Source: Erodium maritimum
Taxonomy: Eukaryota; Streptophyta; Magnoliopsida; Geraniales; Geraniaceae
NCBI GenBank assembly: GCA_963921825.1
Contig: OY997589.1
Span: 23,581,482-23,645,481 of the forward strand
Length of the DNA: 64,000 nt
Direction: 5' to 3'
The position numbers and the translations under genes are program-made. Shown piece after piece: positions 34,977-45,680 of the stretch (positions within the stretch are counted from its first letter, which is position 1; each line of letters starts with the position of its first letter). Below the pieces are notes generated by a model. The model had not been told where the DNA came from. It worked only from the letters and a program-made list of their open reading frames with translations, and searched no databases.

Positions 34977-35564
34977 GATGAATATATCATTTTCGAACAC
35001 GATCTTGTTTGTTACTACGGTTCCAATTTGTAATAATGATACTTTTATTTAGTTTCTTCTTTGTGTGCTTGACTGACTTGAATTTAAAAATCTGTTCCGA
35101 TATTAATTACGACATGACAATATTAAAGCATTAACAACGTTTTAGTTTTTTGTTTTTGAGCGACATGTGCAAGTGAAATTGATTACATTATCGTGCACCA
35201 GGGAACAGACTCCTCGACCGCCAAAAGGTCAGTATTAACGAACAATGGCTCACTAAGCCTTTTAATATCAGATGAATATATCATTTTCGAACACGATCTT
35301 GTTTGTTACTACGGTTCCGATTTGTAATAATGATACTTTTATTTAGTTTCTTCTTTGTGTGCTTGACTGACTTGAATTTAAAAATCTGTTCCGATATTAA
35401 TTACGACATGACAATATTAAAGCATTAACAACGTTTTAGTTTTTTGTTTTTGAGCGACATGTGCAAGTGAAATTGATTACATTATCGTGCACCAGGGAAC
35501 AGACTCCTCGACCGCCAAAAGGTCAGTATTAACGAACAATGGCTCACTAAGCCTTTTAATATCA
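34977..35564. repeat. Tandem duplication, two 294-bp copies
   Basis: Copy 1 is 34,977-35,270 and copy 2 is 35,271-35,564. They are almost identical; I noticed one difference (GGTTCCAATTTG versus GGTTCCGATTTG). Each unit contains about 170 bp of flank and about 125 bp of the 3' end of the retroposon at 35,442-37,183, so the duplication happened after that insertion. Confidence 0.93.
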
Positions 35565-37183
35565 GATGCATCACAGACGGTATTTTGACGTCCCTTGGAC
35601 AATGAAAGAAGACGGGGGAAAGGGTTCCGGAGATCCTGAGAGATCTCGACGGTAATGGTGATGGTGGGAGGCAAAGCATCATCTGGGGACCCCTCCTAGG
35701 GCCAGTCCCTGATGCACAGACGGTGCGTCATTCCTCCCGGTGGGGCTTCTTCCCCGCCTGTGACAAGTCGTCCCACTCAACAGTATGTGCATCCCTCTTC
35801 CGAGCTCTAACAACCATGTCTTCATGAAGTACGAGCGCGGGAGCTTCAAAAATTTGCGCCTCTGTCTGGACGTGTCCTCTACCTCTAAACCCTCCAATTG
35901 GATATGCACAAGGGGTAGCAATCGAATCAGCCGAGGGTCGAACACCTCCTGCCCCCATGACATTTTGGTGTACAAAATATCCCGGGAGGGAGGGAGGGGA
36001 CCACCCATGACGGCCTATCGCTGGTGACAGATTAGGAGCCCGACTAGGGAGCCGGTGACCCAGATTAGGGAACGGTTCGAGTGTTACGCTGGCTTCCCCT
36101 TGTCGAGGTGACCTAAAATTAGGTAGCGGGTCCAGTATCAACGGTCTTGGTATTGCATCCCCCAATGCCCCGCCACGGGCATTGCACGCTCCAACCAAAA
36201 CGTCTAGGTGCTGGTGGTACCTGCAACTCCGACGGAATGCTGGAAGACGGTAACGGAGCCAGGGAGTCGGCGTAGGTGGACGCCGAGCCACAACCGCGGT
36301 AGGAGCTGGGACAAACACCCTCACTACCCGGGACAAAAGATATCATGCTCTCGTCCTCCTCCACATCCAACTTTGGGAAACCCAGGTGGAAGATGTCTCC
36401 ACCATGCCCCAACGCGTCCCACCACGATCACGAGTCCAGCCCCAAGACCAAGACTTCACCGACGTGACCGAGACGGCGGTAAAAAACTCCAGAACGTCTG
36501 TAACCGACCCCCTCTGAAGACGAGGAGATCGAGGCCGCAACGACTCTAGCGGAGGCGGAACCCTAGAACGGGCGGTAGGTCCCAGAGTGAGATCACGGCG
36601 ACGGGGTGTCCAAGGGGGTTGTTTCGGGTTTGGACCACGGGAATAAGGCCTATGGCTTGGAAGCGAAGTCACCGAGACACGCCGCACCCCGCTCCGACGC
36701 TCACACCGTTGGCGATTGATAGCGGCAACCAGGAGGTTGGGGGACGATCCTCGCAGAGCAAAGGTCTCTGTCGAACTCAGCGAGTCCGAGATCAGGGACA
36801 CAGAACCCACCGACAGAGGAGGCCGGGGTGAGCCCTGTGGGAGGGAGGAAGAGGGTGATGGCGGTATTCGGGAAGGTGAGAGTGGTGGTGGGAAGAGGGT
36901 GGGGATGGGAGGGCCAGGCGAGGCCAACGAACCAGATCGGGGTTGCATGACCATCGGAGTGGGAGGCTCCGAGGTCACAAGAGGGGTGGAAGAGGGTTGG
37001 GGAAAGGCCAGCCACTCTCATCCGTAGATAAACTCCGCACCAGGCGTGGTATGCGAGGTCATCTGGACAGGACAGATGAACACGGGGAAGGCAAAGCCGA
37101 GTACCCCAGGCAGCGCAACAATAGAAGCGGCAGACGGTAGCTCCATAACAACATACTAGGGCTAAAATTCTCCTAAAACGTTT
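35442..37183 (-). mobile_element. LINE-like retroposon with proline-rich 5' region, no RT
   Basis: On the minus strand the element runs from about 37,183 to an A-rich tail at about 35,442-35,452. Candidate TSD: AC(A/G)ACGTTT(T/G)AGTT at 35,428-35,441 and 37,184-37,197 (two mismatches). Minus-strand frames 36,978-36,343 and 36,336-35,728 are proline/serine/arginine-rich and GC-rich, unlike flanking AT-rich DNA; a short tail frame 35,674-35,477 contains ISQDLRNPFPRLLSLSKGRQ. No endonuclease or reverse transcriptase is present, and I could not identify DUF4283 here. The nearest relatives in the window are at 38,991-41,422 and 43,164-44,524. Confidence 0.6.
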
Positions 37184-37424
37184 ACGACGTTTGAGTTATG
37201 ATACATTGAAATTGTCTACAAATATAATTGATTTTACCTTATGAAATCGTCCATAGTACAATGTCATACTATTTCATATGAAATCGTCCGTGAACAATAG
37301 AGCGAAAGAAGCAAAGAAAATTGAGTCTAAAGCCAAACTGATTAAAATCGGTCCAAAATGACTTTCATTATCAACTTATAATGGTTTAATCTACTGGAAT
37401 CATAGTAGACGATAGCATAAAAGA

Positions 37425-37725
37425 TCAGCAACGGAAGGAGCAACGGCAATTTACAATAGGGTCGTAAAAGGTACAAGTCCCGGCGATAGTAGCATCTCCA
37501 TATTGTGCTATGCAGTCATTGTTGCATTTGTCTGATCTGCAATCTGTTGTTGCGTATATATCCTTTTCACAATCCGCTTTCACCGTCCCCATATCCTCTG
37601 CAAATTAACACACACATTAATTATCTATAAATCACGATTAATCCGCATGGAATAGAATACATACCAGAGATGAGGAAGGCGAGAAGAACAAGTAACAATA
37701 TGGTGGAAACTGAGAGGCTCTTCAT
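37425..37725 (-). CDS. Defensin-like secreted cysteine-rich peptide, two exons
   Basis: Exon 1 (37,665-37,725) encodes a signal peptide beginning MKSLSVSTILLLVLLAFLIS; a 67-bp GT-AG intron splits the first codon after it; exon 2 (37,425-37,597) encodes the mature peptide. Total 77 residues. The mature part has eight cysteines spaced C-X9-C-X4-C-X3-C-X12-C-X8-C-X-C-X3-C, the plant defensin/defensin-like pattern, including the C-X-C pair near the end and a terminal cysteine. The one-intron structure at the signal peptide boundary is standard for this family. The likely role is a secreted peptide in defence or reproductive signalling, which cannot be told apart from sequence alone. It is intact and lies between two retroposons. 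Confidence 0.88.
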
Positions 37726-38140
37726 GCTTCCTTGTTTCTTAATCTGTAGATGTGTGTTATGGTACACTTCCACCACCATGTATTAATTAATACTTTAGTT
37801 ATAGGTGAATTTCACTTTGGCATCATCAAAGGACAATATCATGGTTGATTTTGCATTTCCATGTCCACCAAAAGTTGCATTTTTTATTTTATATATTCGT
37901 ATCTCTAACATATCATAAATCATAATATACCTTTTGCAGTTTTAGTATTGAATCTGACAAATATAATACTCCCGTTGACTTTAGATGACATATGCAGTAT
38001 CTTCTACGCGGTTACTTTTCTCTATAATCAATTACATCCCTTGCAACACTGAAGTTGGGTTATAAATGGATAATTAGTCAACATACGTGAGACCAAATCT
38101 TTGATTGATTATAAGCAAAACTCAACGGAACACCTTCTAA

Positions 38141-38454
38141 GAGCATCCGTAACGGACGTGCCAGGCGTGTCATGGCAGGGCCTGTCACGGCAGGACGTCG
38201 TTATAAGGGGGGCGTGGCTACAGGTCGTGGCAGGATCCAGACACGACGCAACACCGTGGTAGAAGCTATTTTAGAGGAGAGAGAAGACCATTTTGCTCCA
38301 AAAACAACTACAAACCATGGCTCCTACCACTAGTCATGTCAGACCATTAGAGAGGCTATGACAAGAAGTCATGGTAGGGAGGAGAAAGAAAGCAAAAAAA
38401 CACATCCTACCATGGTTTCTTGACCCTAGTCATAACAGATCATTGTGGATGCTC
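38141..38454. mobile_element. Tourist-like MITE, 314 bp
   Basis: Ends GAGCATCCGTAACGG... and ...CATTGTGGATGCTC are inverted repeats related to those at 12,793-15,303. TAA flanks both sides (38,138-38,140 and 38,455-38,457). Internal CATGGCAGG/GTCATGG segments are also partly palindromic. It is non-coding. Confidence 0.85.
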
Positions 38455-38990
38455 TAAGTATATGTGTTTTACGCCTAGTAAATAGTAATCATGAACAAAA
38501 AATTGTTTTCTTTTTCCTTTCAATGTGCACAAACTTTCATCTAAAACGAACATGATAATGCAAAAATAGAGACAATTTGTTGGCTAAAAGAGTTTATTGA
38601 TTTGGTTTACCGAACAAATCACCGTTAGCTCAAAACAATTATCTCGACGCAAATGACTTCGACGGTAAAGTCTGAGCCATTAGACCTTCAACAGTAGCAT
38701 TAGACTGAATCTGTCTAATCTTGGTCTAATTAGACTATATTTTTGTGAAAATAGAGTCTAATTAATATTTAATTTGTTAGTTTGATGAACTAAAAATAAA
38801 AATCGACATCGATCATTTTCTGTACATGTATCTTTCTCAACGGTTTTAAGTACAACGAATATTAATAAATAAAACAATATAAATTTAAATCAAATAATAT
38901 AAATTTAATTAATGAAATTAATATAATCTTAAATTATTGTATTATTAATTAAATAATCTTATTCTGAATTAATAAATGCAAAATTATCTT

Positions 38991-41422
38991 TTTTTTAGAG
39001 GAAATGAACGATAGTATTAATGTAAAATAACTTGGTGACCCCCCACCTGGAGATCACCGTACATAAACCAAAGTACTATAACTAGAATGACAAGTGCATA
39101 AAACTTAAAAGTGCTCTGTAGCATAATTGCGGTCGAGGGGGTGGGACTGCGGTAGCATCCGGGGATACCGATACAGTATACTCCAACCAGAAGAAACTGA
39201 CCGAGCAGATCAGAGGATAAACGAACAACGGTGGACCAGTTACTCCCCCGGTATGTCAGCGTGCGTCGTCCTCCCTTGATTGATAATGGTAGGGCTCCTG
39301 AACGCGGGAATGCTGACCCCGAAGTGGTAGGGCAGTAACATATCAGCTGTTGGTGGTACCGATGCCACCTATACACCAGGGAGAAGGTACAGTCAACCAA
39401 ACCCTCCCTGGCCCCGTTCGGACTCATTCCTGGAGGCGAGGGTGCTTGGAGCCCCCCGCCGCTGTAGGTGATACCTCATTTGACGCCGCGGAGTCTTCCT
39501 CCTCCTCCTCCGGCTCCTCCTCCCTCACTAGCCTCTTGGTTCCAGACACTGCCGGTACCAGATCCTTCGGCACCCAATCCTCCCGGCCCTCCTCCTCTCC
39601 AGTGTCACTATGACCCACCGCCTCGGCCCTTCCCTCCTCCCCGGTGTATGCGGAGTCTCCTTAGACCGTCCACCTCTGTCCGACCCCCCTAAATAGGTCC
39701 AGTTAGTGTCTGGAGTAGCCTTCCCATGTTTCGCCTTCTCTATTGCCGACCTCGGGTCCCCTGGTGCCCTCAGGGATACTCCCCTAGATCCTCCAACCAC
39801 CGGACAGACCGGGAACAGATGACCCGCGCAGCAGCAGCCAAAACAGTGTTCAGGTAAGTGTTCGTATGAAATAATCAGACGTGTCCTTACCTGAGAGACG
39901 GAGAGACGAAACCACAGTTGGCTCTACAGGGGAATTCTGACATCCGCTCTGATCCGAATCTTCATAAAGTCCCCCCAGCACAATCCATCCTTGTCCACAT
40001 CCACTCCTTGACAGACGCCCAATGCATTGCCTACTCTAAACCCCACATCCCTCGTCCATGCTCCAACTGGTAGGTTGGACACTCGCGCCCAGACCAAGAA
40101 ATGATGGAATTGCAGATCACTAATCTGCATATGAGCCCTCAAATCCGTAAACAGGACCAGAGAGTCCCAAAAGGACCATGGTTCCCCCAGCAGGACCCTT
40201 TCCCTTTCCCTAGCCGATCTGAAGAAGAAAGCGACCAGACCACCTTCCAATGGTTTAGCCTCAACCTTCATACCCCAAACGTCCTCCATCCTTGCCACTA
40301 CTGATTTCCAGAAAAATTTCCTGGTAGTCAGGACCTTGGCTGCCAGCGCGTACTTATACGAGCTCCCCCTGCTAGTAATCTCCTGAACCGGTACAACAAC
40401 CTCCCTGATACGCATTGCTCCCATCTGACGGTCCAAATCCCGCTGTTGTTCCCCCTATCGGGTCCCATACCCAGCGGTGGTGGGTTCTCAAGACCCGACT
40501 CACCAACTTGCAGAGGTGGGTCAAAACCAGCTGCCTGACCCGACCCGACCCTTGGCTCCGCCCCGAACCTTCTGTCCGGTCCAGCCCCCGTGCCTCGGCC
40601 TGATCCATATCGGGCAGCCCACGCTGCCACATCCCCCTCGCCTCCTCGGGTCCAGCCCGGATGAGCTCCCAACCCAGCCCAAGACTGACCAGCCCTACGG
40701 GCATCCTGCATGAGGCCTCGGCCCACATCCTCCCTGGCCCGAGTGGGCGAAACCGTAGCCGCCATAGGTTCCTTCCCCTTCCTTCGCCGCCAAGTCACCT
40801 CCTCCGGCGCCGCCAGCTCCGACTCCGAGACAGTCGCTTTCGACCTCCCGTCCGTCCCAGTCGTCGAGTCCGACGACATCAGTACCGGAGCACCTCCTAC
40901 GCCATGCTCCACCTCCCTGCCCACATCGCCTCATTCCCGAGTCCCCATACCGCGTCCTGCACCGGACCCCAACCGGCTCGGTCTGGGGCCTTTCGCCGCC
41001 GTGCGGCGGAGGGTGGCCGGACCAGATCGAATCCGACCTCCCACCACCCAGCCGTCCTCCTCCGCTGGAATGGCCGAGAAACACATCTCCGGTTGCCCAG
41101 AGACCCTTCCCGACCATACCCCATCCGATATCACCGGACTGGTGACTTCCGCCGGCGTCTCCTCCGAAAAAGCCTCGAGTTCCTTCTCCGTCTCCTCCTC
41201 CGGCTCCAACCACCCATGGCCGAACCCGTCGTCCTGCACCGGGGCCACGCCCCGATCCTCCGACTCCGTCAACCGAGGCCCCCAGTGAACCCCGCCTGCA
41301 TCGCCGCCCTTGCCACTCTCCATCGATCGTGCTTGCTCCATGAATTGCGGCTGAACTTCGCAAAATCGTCTAACCCTAGAGAGAAGTCGGCTGCGCTTTT
41401 TTTCACAAATTTTAGATTTTTC
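38991..41422 (-). mobile_element. ORF1-only LINE (L1-like), 2.43 kb, with perfect 12-bp TSD and poly-A
   Basis: Perfect direct repeats CAAAATTATCTT at 38,979-38,990 and 41,423-41,434 bracket the element; the minus-strand 3' end is an A run at 38,991-38,996. It begins on the minus strand at about 41,422 with a GC-rich 5' region and the ORF1 start. ORF1 covers most of 41,425-39,800. The remaining roughly 800 bp to the tail has no endonuclease or RT domain and appears to be 3' UTR. The TSD and tail show a complete retrotransposition product rather than a random fragment. Confidence 0.85.
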
Positions 41423-41425
41423 CAA
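39800..41425 (-). pseudogene. LINE ORF1: DUF4283 and CCHC zinc-knuckle protein, frameshifted
   Basis: Read in order on the minus strand: a start region from 41,425 (MEKSKICEKK, then acidic EPEEETEKELEAFSEE), a frame change near 40,930, a glycine/arginine-rich linker with SSDSTTGTDGRSKATVSESE (40,924-40,330), then DUF4283 (40,436-39,924: KYALAAKVLTTRKFF, MEDVWGMKVEAKPLEGGLVA, RERERVLLGEPWSFWDSLV, ARVSNLPVGAWT) and finally a CFGCCCAGHLFPVCP-type zinc knuckle near 39,820-39,865. DUF4283 with a zinc knuckle is the usual nucleic-acid-binding ORF1 of plant L1 elements. At least two frameshifts make it a pseudogene. Confidence 0.8.
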
Positions 41426-41591
41426 AATTATCTTATAGTAATGAGAAAATATTAAATTATAAATAAAAATTTAATACAATCTTAATTAAGTAATATTAGA
41501 TTATAAAAACATTAAATACCATATTATAATTTATTAATATTTTTTTTTAATTTCTATCATTAATCAATGAATCATTAATGATTATTAGTTA

Positions 41592-41990
41592 GGTAAACTA
41601 CAAATATCTACTCCAAACTTGTAGCGTTTAACTGATACATACCCTAAATTTTTTTTATCTGATACCTACTCAGAAGTTTAATTGTTTAACAGATAGCCCA
41701 AGCAGACAGATAAAATGACGAAAATGCCTTGAAGTGATTTTTAAAATATTTTTTTTAAATAAAACTAAAGTGATTTAATAAGTACATATATATACCTAAC
41801 AAAAGTGATTTTTTAAAATATTTTTTAAAATAATTACTGAAATATAGTTGAGGGTATTTTCGTCATTTTACCTGTCTGCTTGGGCTATCTGTTAAATAAC
41901 TAAACATCTTAGTAGGTATCAGTTAAAAAAAACTTTAGGGTAGATATCAGTTAAACGCCACAAGTTTGGAGTAGGTATTTGTAGTTTACC
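41592..41990. mobile_element. Long-TIR fold-back element, about 400 bp
   Basis: The left arm starting GGTAAACTACAAATATCTAC and the right arm ending GTAGGTATTTGTAGTTTACC are inverted copies over about 125 bp each. Near-identical TTATTAGTT/TTATTAGTA flanks resemble a 9-bp TSD, as in Mutator-like elements. It is non-coding. Confidence 0.75.
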
Positions 41991-43148
41991 CTTATTAGTA
42001 AAGGAAAGTTATTTATTAAGAAAATTATTAATTTCTCATTAATTAACGAATCATTAATGATTATTAGTTAAGGAAAATTATTTATTAAAGAAAGTTATTA
42101 AGAAAATTTAGTATATTCTTAACAGATTCAGATGACACGTGGTGAGTCATATTCGTTGAATAGATCTGAATCGACGTCGATGAATCGATTGACCATTGAA
42201 TCGGTCTAAACTCACTTTTTCACGGATTCGGCCCAAAAACCATTTTTTGGCCCGATTCGACGCGCAAAAGCCTCCATTATGGATAACCTTAGAAATAGAT
42301 GAAGGCTCGACCATAACGAGGTATTGGCCCAACAGACTTTCACCACTGGCGCCATGTGCCCCCTTTCACAGTAATTTGTCAAAATTTGTACTCGTCACTT
42401 GACTGTTACGCAAACAAAGGCTAATTTAGCCACTCCAATGCAATTGCTGTCTTTTTCAATTGATTATCCCCCTCATTCTATGCCACCCTCTTCAGAGTGC
42501 GTAACAGAAATTGGATTTCTGAACAGTGATTTTGGTGCTTCATTGCCTCTCTCCTTTAACGCCCACGTCTCTATGATAAGAGCTGAAAAATATTCCGATC
42601 AAATTTGGTAGGAGAGGACCGCCAACGGTTTGTAAGAGGCGAACCCAAATAATGGAAGACGAATATATGATGAACCATGATGCCCCGTCAGAGATTCAAG
42701 ATTCCAACATGAGGGTCTGTGAGAGCCTACAAAGTCACGATTTCGAATGAGTACTTAGTAATTCGAGGGCTTTGTACCTAACTATTGTCCTAACAAATCG
42801 TCATGAAATCGATATGTTATGTTTGGATAGTCACGAAATTGTCGAAATCAATCGCCCATGAACGACTGACAGATTCGGTTTCACCATCATCTCACCAAAG
42901 AAGACTTCCTGGTTTTGGAAGAAATATAGTCATCACGCAATTATATTTGAGGAAAACTCAAAAAGATGCATTCGAAGACCTTTGTTAATACAAATATGTT
43001 CTGGTCAGTTTTTTCTTCCTCTTAAAAACAAGTTTGTATCTTATCTTTATCATCGAAAAATAGCGACTTACATTTTTTCCCGTTACTTTGAACAGAAAAG
43101 AAACAGGTGCTCGTCACATGATCTTATGTAATAAATACCGAAATTGTT
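41991..43148. other. AT-rich intergenic DNA, no gene recognised
   Basis: Contains a repeat of GAATCATTAATGATTATTAG (41,569-41,590 and 42,049-42,070). Short open frames at 42,147-42,402 and 42,399-42,611 show no domain. Confidence 0.5.
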
Positions 43149-43163
43149 CATATTCCTCTTCTT

Positions 43164-44524
43164 CTTTTTTTGAAACGGGAAAGAAGTAGTATTACGATCT
43201 TATCAGCTTTACAAGGGGGGACCTAACAGTCCCGGACACCAGTTTTTGTACCGATCGGGCGCACATGGTTCCATACATATAATCTTCTTTTTTTCGCAGA
43301 TCCGAACTCAAGAGCTACTCGATCCAACGTTTCGAAGGGTAAGTAAATGACAGAATAGAAACTAACTAGCCAAAACATTATTCGCCCTAAACCAAATAAA
43401 CTGAAATGAAATATAGCCTTGGTTGCGGATTCCCCGAGACTTCCCGGCTTTGGACGTCCTGGGTCTGTGGGTATAGGCCCCTGACGGTCCTCCCCACCCC
43501 CGCCTTGGGGGATCATTCATCCCCCGGGGGATTGTAGTCCCCCGGGCTAACTTCTTGTTCCTGTACTTGCTCAGTGGTGGTTGGAAGCATCTTGGGCCCC
43601 GGCTTGTGACCCGTCTTTATCACCCTGGGTCTTGGTCCAACGGTTGTGGTGAATCGCAGGATCCCCCAGCGGGCCAAGGTGCAGTCCTTTAAGTCACCCA
43701 ATCTCGGATCAGGTCTTTTCCACTTTGCTCGATCTTCAGGTGTGATTTAGGGCTTGGGGCTTCCTTGCCTTGGTGTTTGGTTATTGTTGGAGACGGGACC
43801 AAAACCCTAACAGTTGTACTCCAAGGCTCATGGTGTGCATGGCTCCTACTATTCGCGAACCTCCTAGGGTTTACTAGCCCCGTGTAGTGAGGAGCCCTTC
43901 CAGGTTGTAGCCCAGTCCCCGAGTTAGCATACCCTGGTTGGTAAGCCGAAGACCAGGAGAAGCATTGTACCGGATCCCATTGGTAGGTCGGGATCGCGAT
44001 GTGCGCCAGTGGGGGGACGGGGGCCAGGCCCTGATACAAGACCTCCTGTCGCTGGAGTTCCTGATCCCAGTCCGGTAGGGGACGTCAGTTTCCGTGACTG
44101 GCTGCAAAGGACCGTACGGGCTCCGGTACGGGTCGACTCCAGAGAGACGGGTGCAACCATGTCGGCTTGTGGATCGCACCGTGCATGGACCACCCATGAT
44201 TGTGCAGGATCAGAGTGGGGTTGGGGTGGTCGATCATGGGGGGACGCAGATGGCCGAGCGCGAAGGAGCGAGCATGGGGGAGGTGGTCCGACGACCATGG
44301 TGTCCGAGTGGGATAACCATCTCGATGGCAGCGTGAGAATGGTAGAACCATAATGTTGATGCGTAGGGGAGGAAACACGATGGAGAAGGGGCTGCAAACG
44401 ATGAAGGAACGACGATGACTGGCGGTGGAGCGGCGGTGGTGGAGGCGACGGCTGTAAACCCTAAGTAGGGTATGAGAGGAACCTCAGTGAGGTGTGTGGA
44501 GAGCGTTTATTTAGAACTTGCTAC
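43164..44524 (-). mobile_element. LINE-like retroposon, 1.36 kb, with perfect 15-bp TSD
   Basis: Perfect direct repeats CATATTCCTCTTCTT (43,149-43,163 and 44,525-44,539). On the minus strand it starts near 44,524 and ends in an A run (43,165-43,171). The 5' half is GC- and proline-rich (frames 44,397-43,924 and 44,039-43,689, for example GDPVQ-like and LPMGSGTMLLL); the 3' part (43,516-43,223) includes RPKPGSLGE. There is no DUF4283, endonuclease or RT. It is complete by TSD and tail, so it is a non-autonomous or heavily shortened LINE-type insertion. Confidence 0.8.
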
Positions 44525-44539
44525 CATATTCCTCTTCTT

Positions 44540-45680
44540 AAAATGTCCATCAGAGAAAAACTTGAATATCGAGTACAACCAGATCCAATATTTAGATAAA
44601 AGGAATATGGACATTTTTGGCATTTATGATAAATAAAAAGACTATGTGTCGAGCACATGTTCATTTTCCATCCAACGTAATGAAATAAATAAATAAAAAT
44701 GAAACATAAGTCGCAACTTTTTGATAAAAACACAAGGTATAAGCATGTTTTTGAGAAGAAAAAAAAGAGTCCGCTTGTGCTAACAAATGTCGTTTGAGGG
44801 AATTTTTGGGGGTTGTCCTATATTTTAATACTTTTTAGGGGGCGGGATGTGGGACAATAGGATGGAATAATGTCCCGCATCACCTTGGGTCGGCCTATCT
44901 CGTTCTCTCCCCTCGAACGGAACATCCTTACCTATTCCTGAGGACAAAACTCACCAGCGGGCGTCAAAGCAGATGTCTTTGCGGCCTACGGGTCTAGTAT
45001 ATACCACATGCAACCTAGAATTAGTAGTGGTCTATGTCTTTTGTTTTTATTTTATTCTGTTATTGTCCAATAAGTGTCTGATAAAAAGTAGATCATTTTT
45101 ACGAGTCCAAAGTGTTGGTACACCTGTCTCACGACGAAGTCCCGGATTATATTATGGAACTCATGGTCCTCCACCCTCTATGTATGTAATCGACCCTAAT
45201 TTTGAATGATTATACACAGCCTTGTAAAAAAACATACAATTATATCAAGTTGAACCATTATTTGCACTAAAAAGCGCAATGAAGATGCTTATAAAAAAAA
45301 GCACAATGAAGATCAGATGTTTTTCATCTATAAATTAAAGGGTATGTAAACAACGCATAACCAGAGTTGATAAAAGGTATGGTTAGTTGGTGTTGCCTAA
45401 GTCCACCAGCCAAACTATGTCTATAATCATAATATAAAGAGTAGATCAAGCCAGATAAATGAAAAGAACAACCAAGTGTTGCAATGCAACAGTAGGTTGA
45501 AGAGAGATATGACAAAAATTATAACCAAAACCAAACTAGTTCTCCTAGTTATTGGATAATAGCAGATTATAAAACCCTTGAAACATCAAACATCTCTTAT
45601 TAAAGTGAGCAGTAGTAGCAGATAAACATCAACATACTTCAAACTTATCATCAAACATGGCTGCATAACAAAGACAGATC
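44540..45680. other. Intergenic region downstream of PGL, no gene recognised
   Basis: AT-rich sequence; the part next to 45,681 should include the PGL 3' UTR. Short open frames at 44,973-45,209 and 45,324-45,515 show no domain. Confidence 0.5.

Noticed and set aside
34998..35180. An apparent separate LINE 3' end
   Set aside because: It is the first unit of the 294-bp tandem duplication; only one retroposon insertion is needed.
40661..41455. A 264-codon plus-strand frame
   Set aside because: It is the antisense shadow of LINE ORF1, which reads on the minus strand with recognisable DUF4283 and knuckle motifs.
43689..44397. Proline-rich minus-strand frames that could be a secreted or structural protein
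   Set aside because: The segment is bounded by a perfect 15-bp TSD and an A tail, so it is part of a retroposon; no conserved domain is visible.
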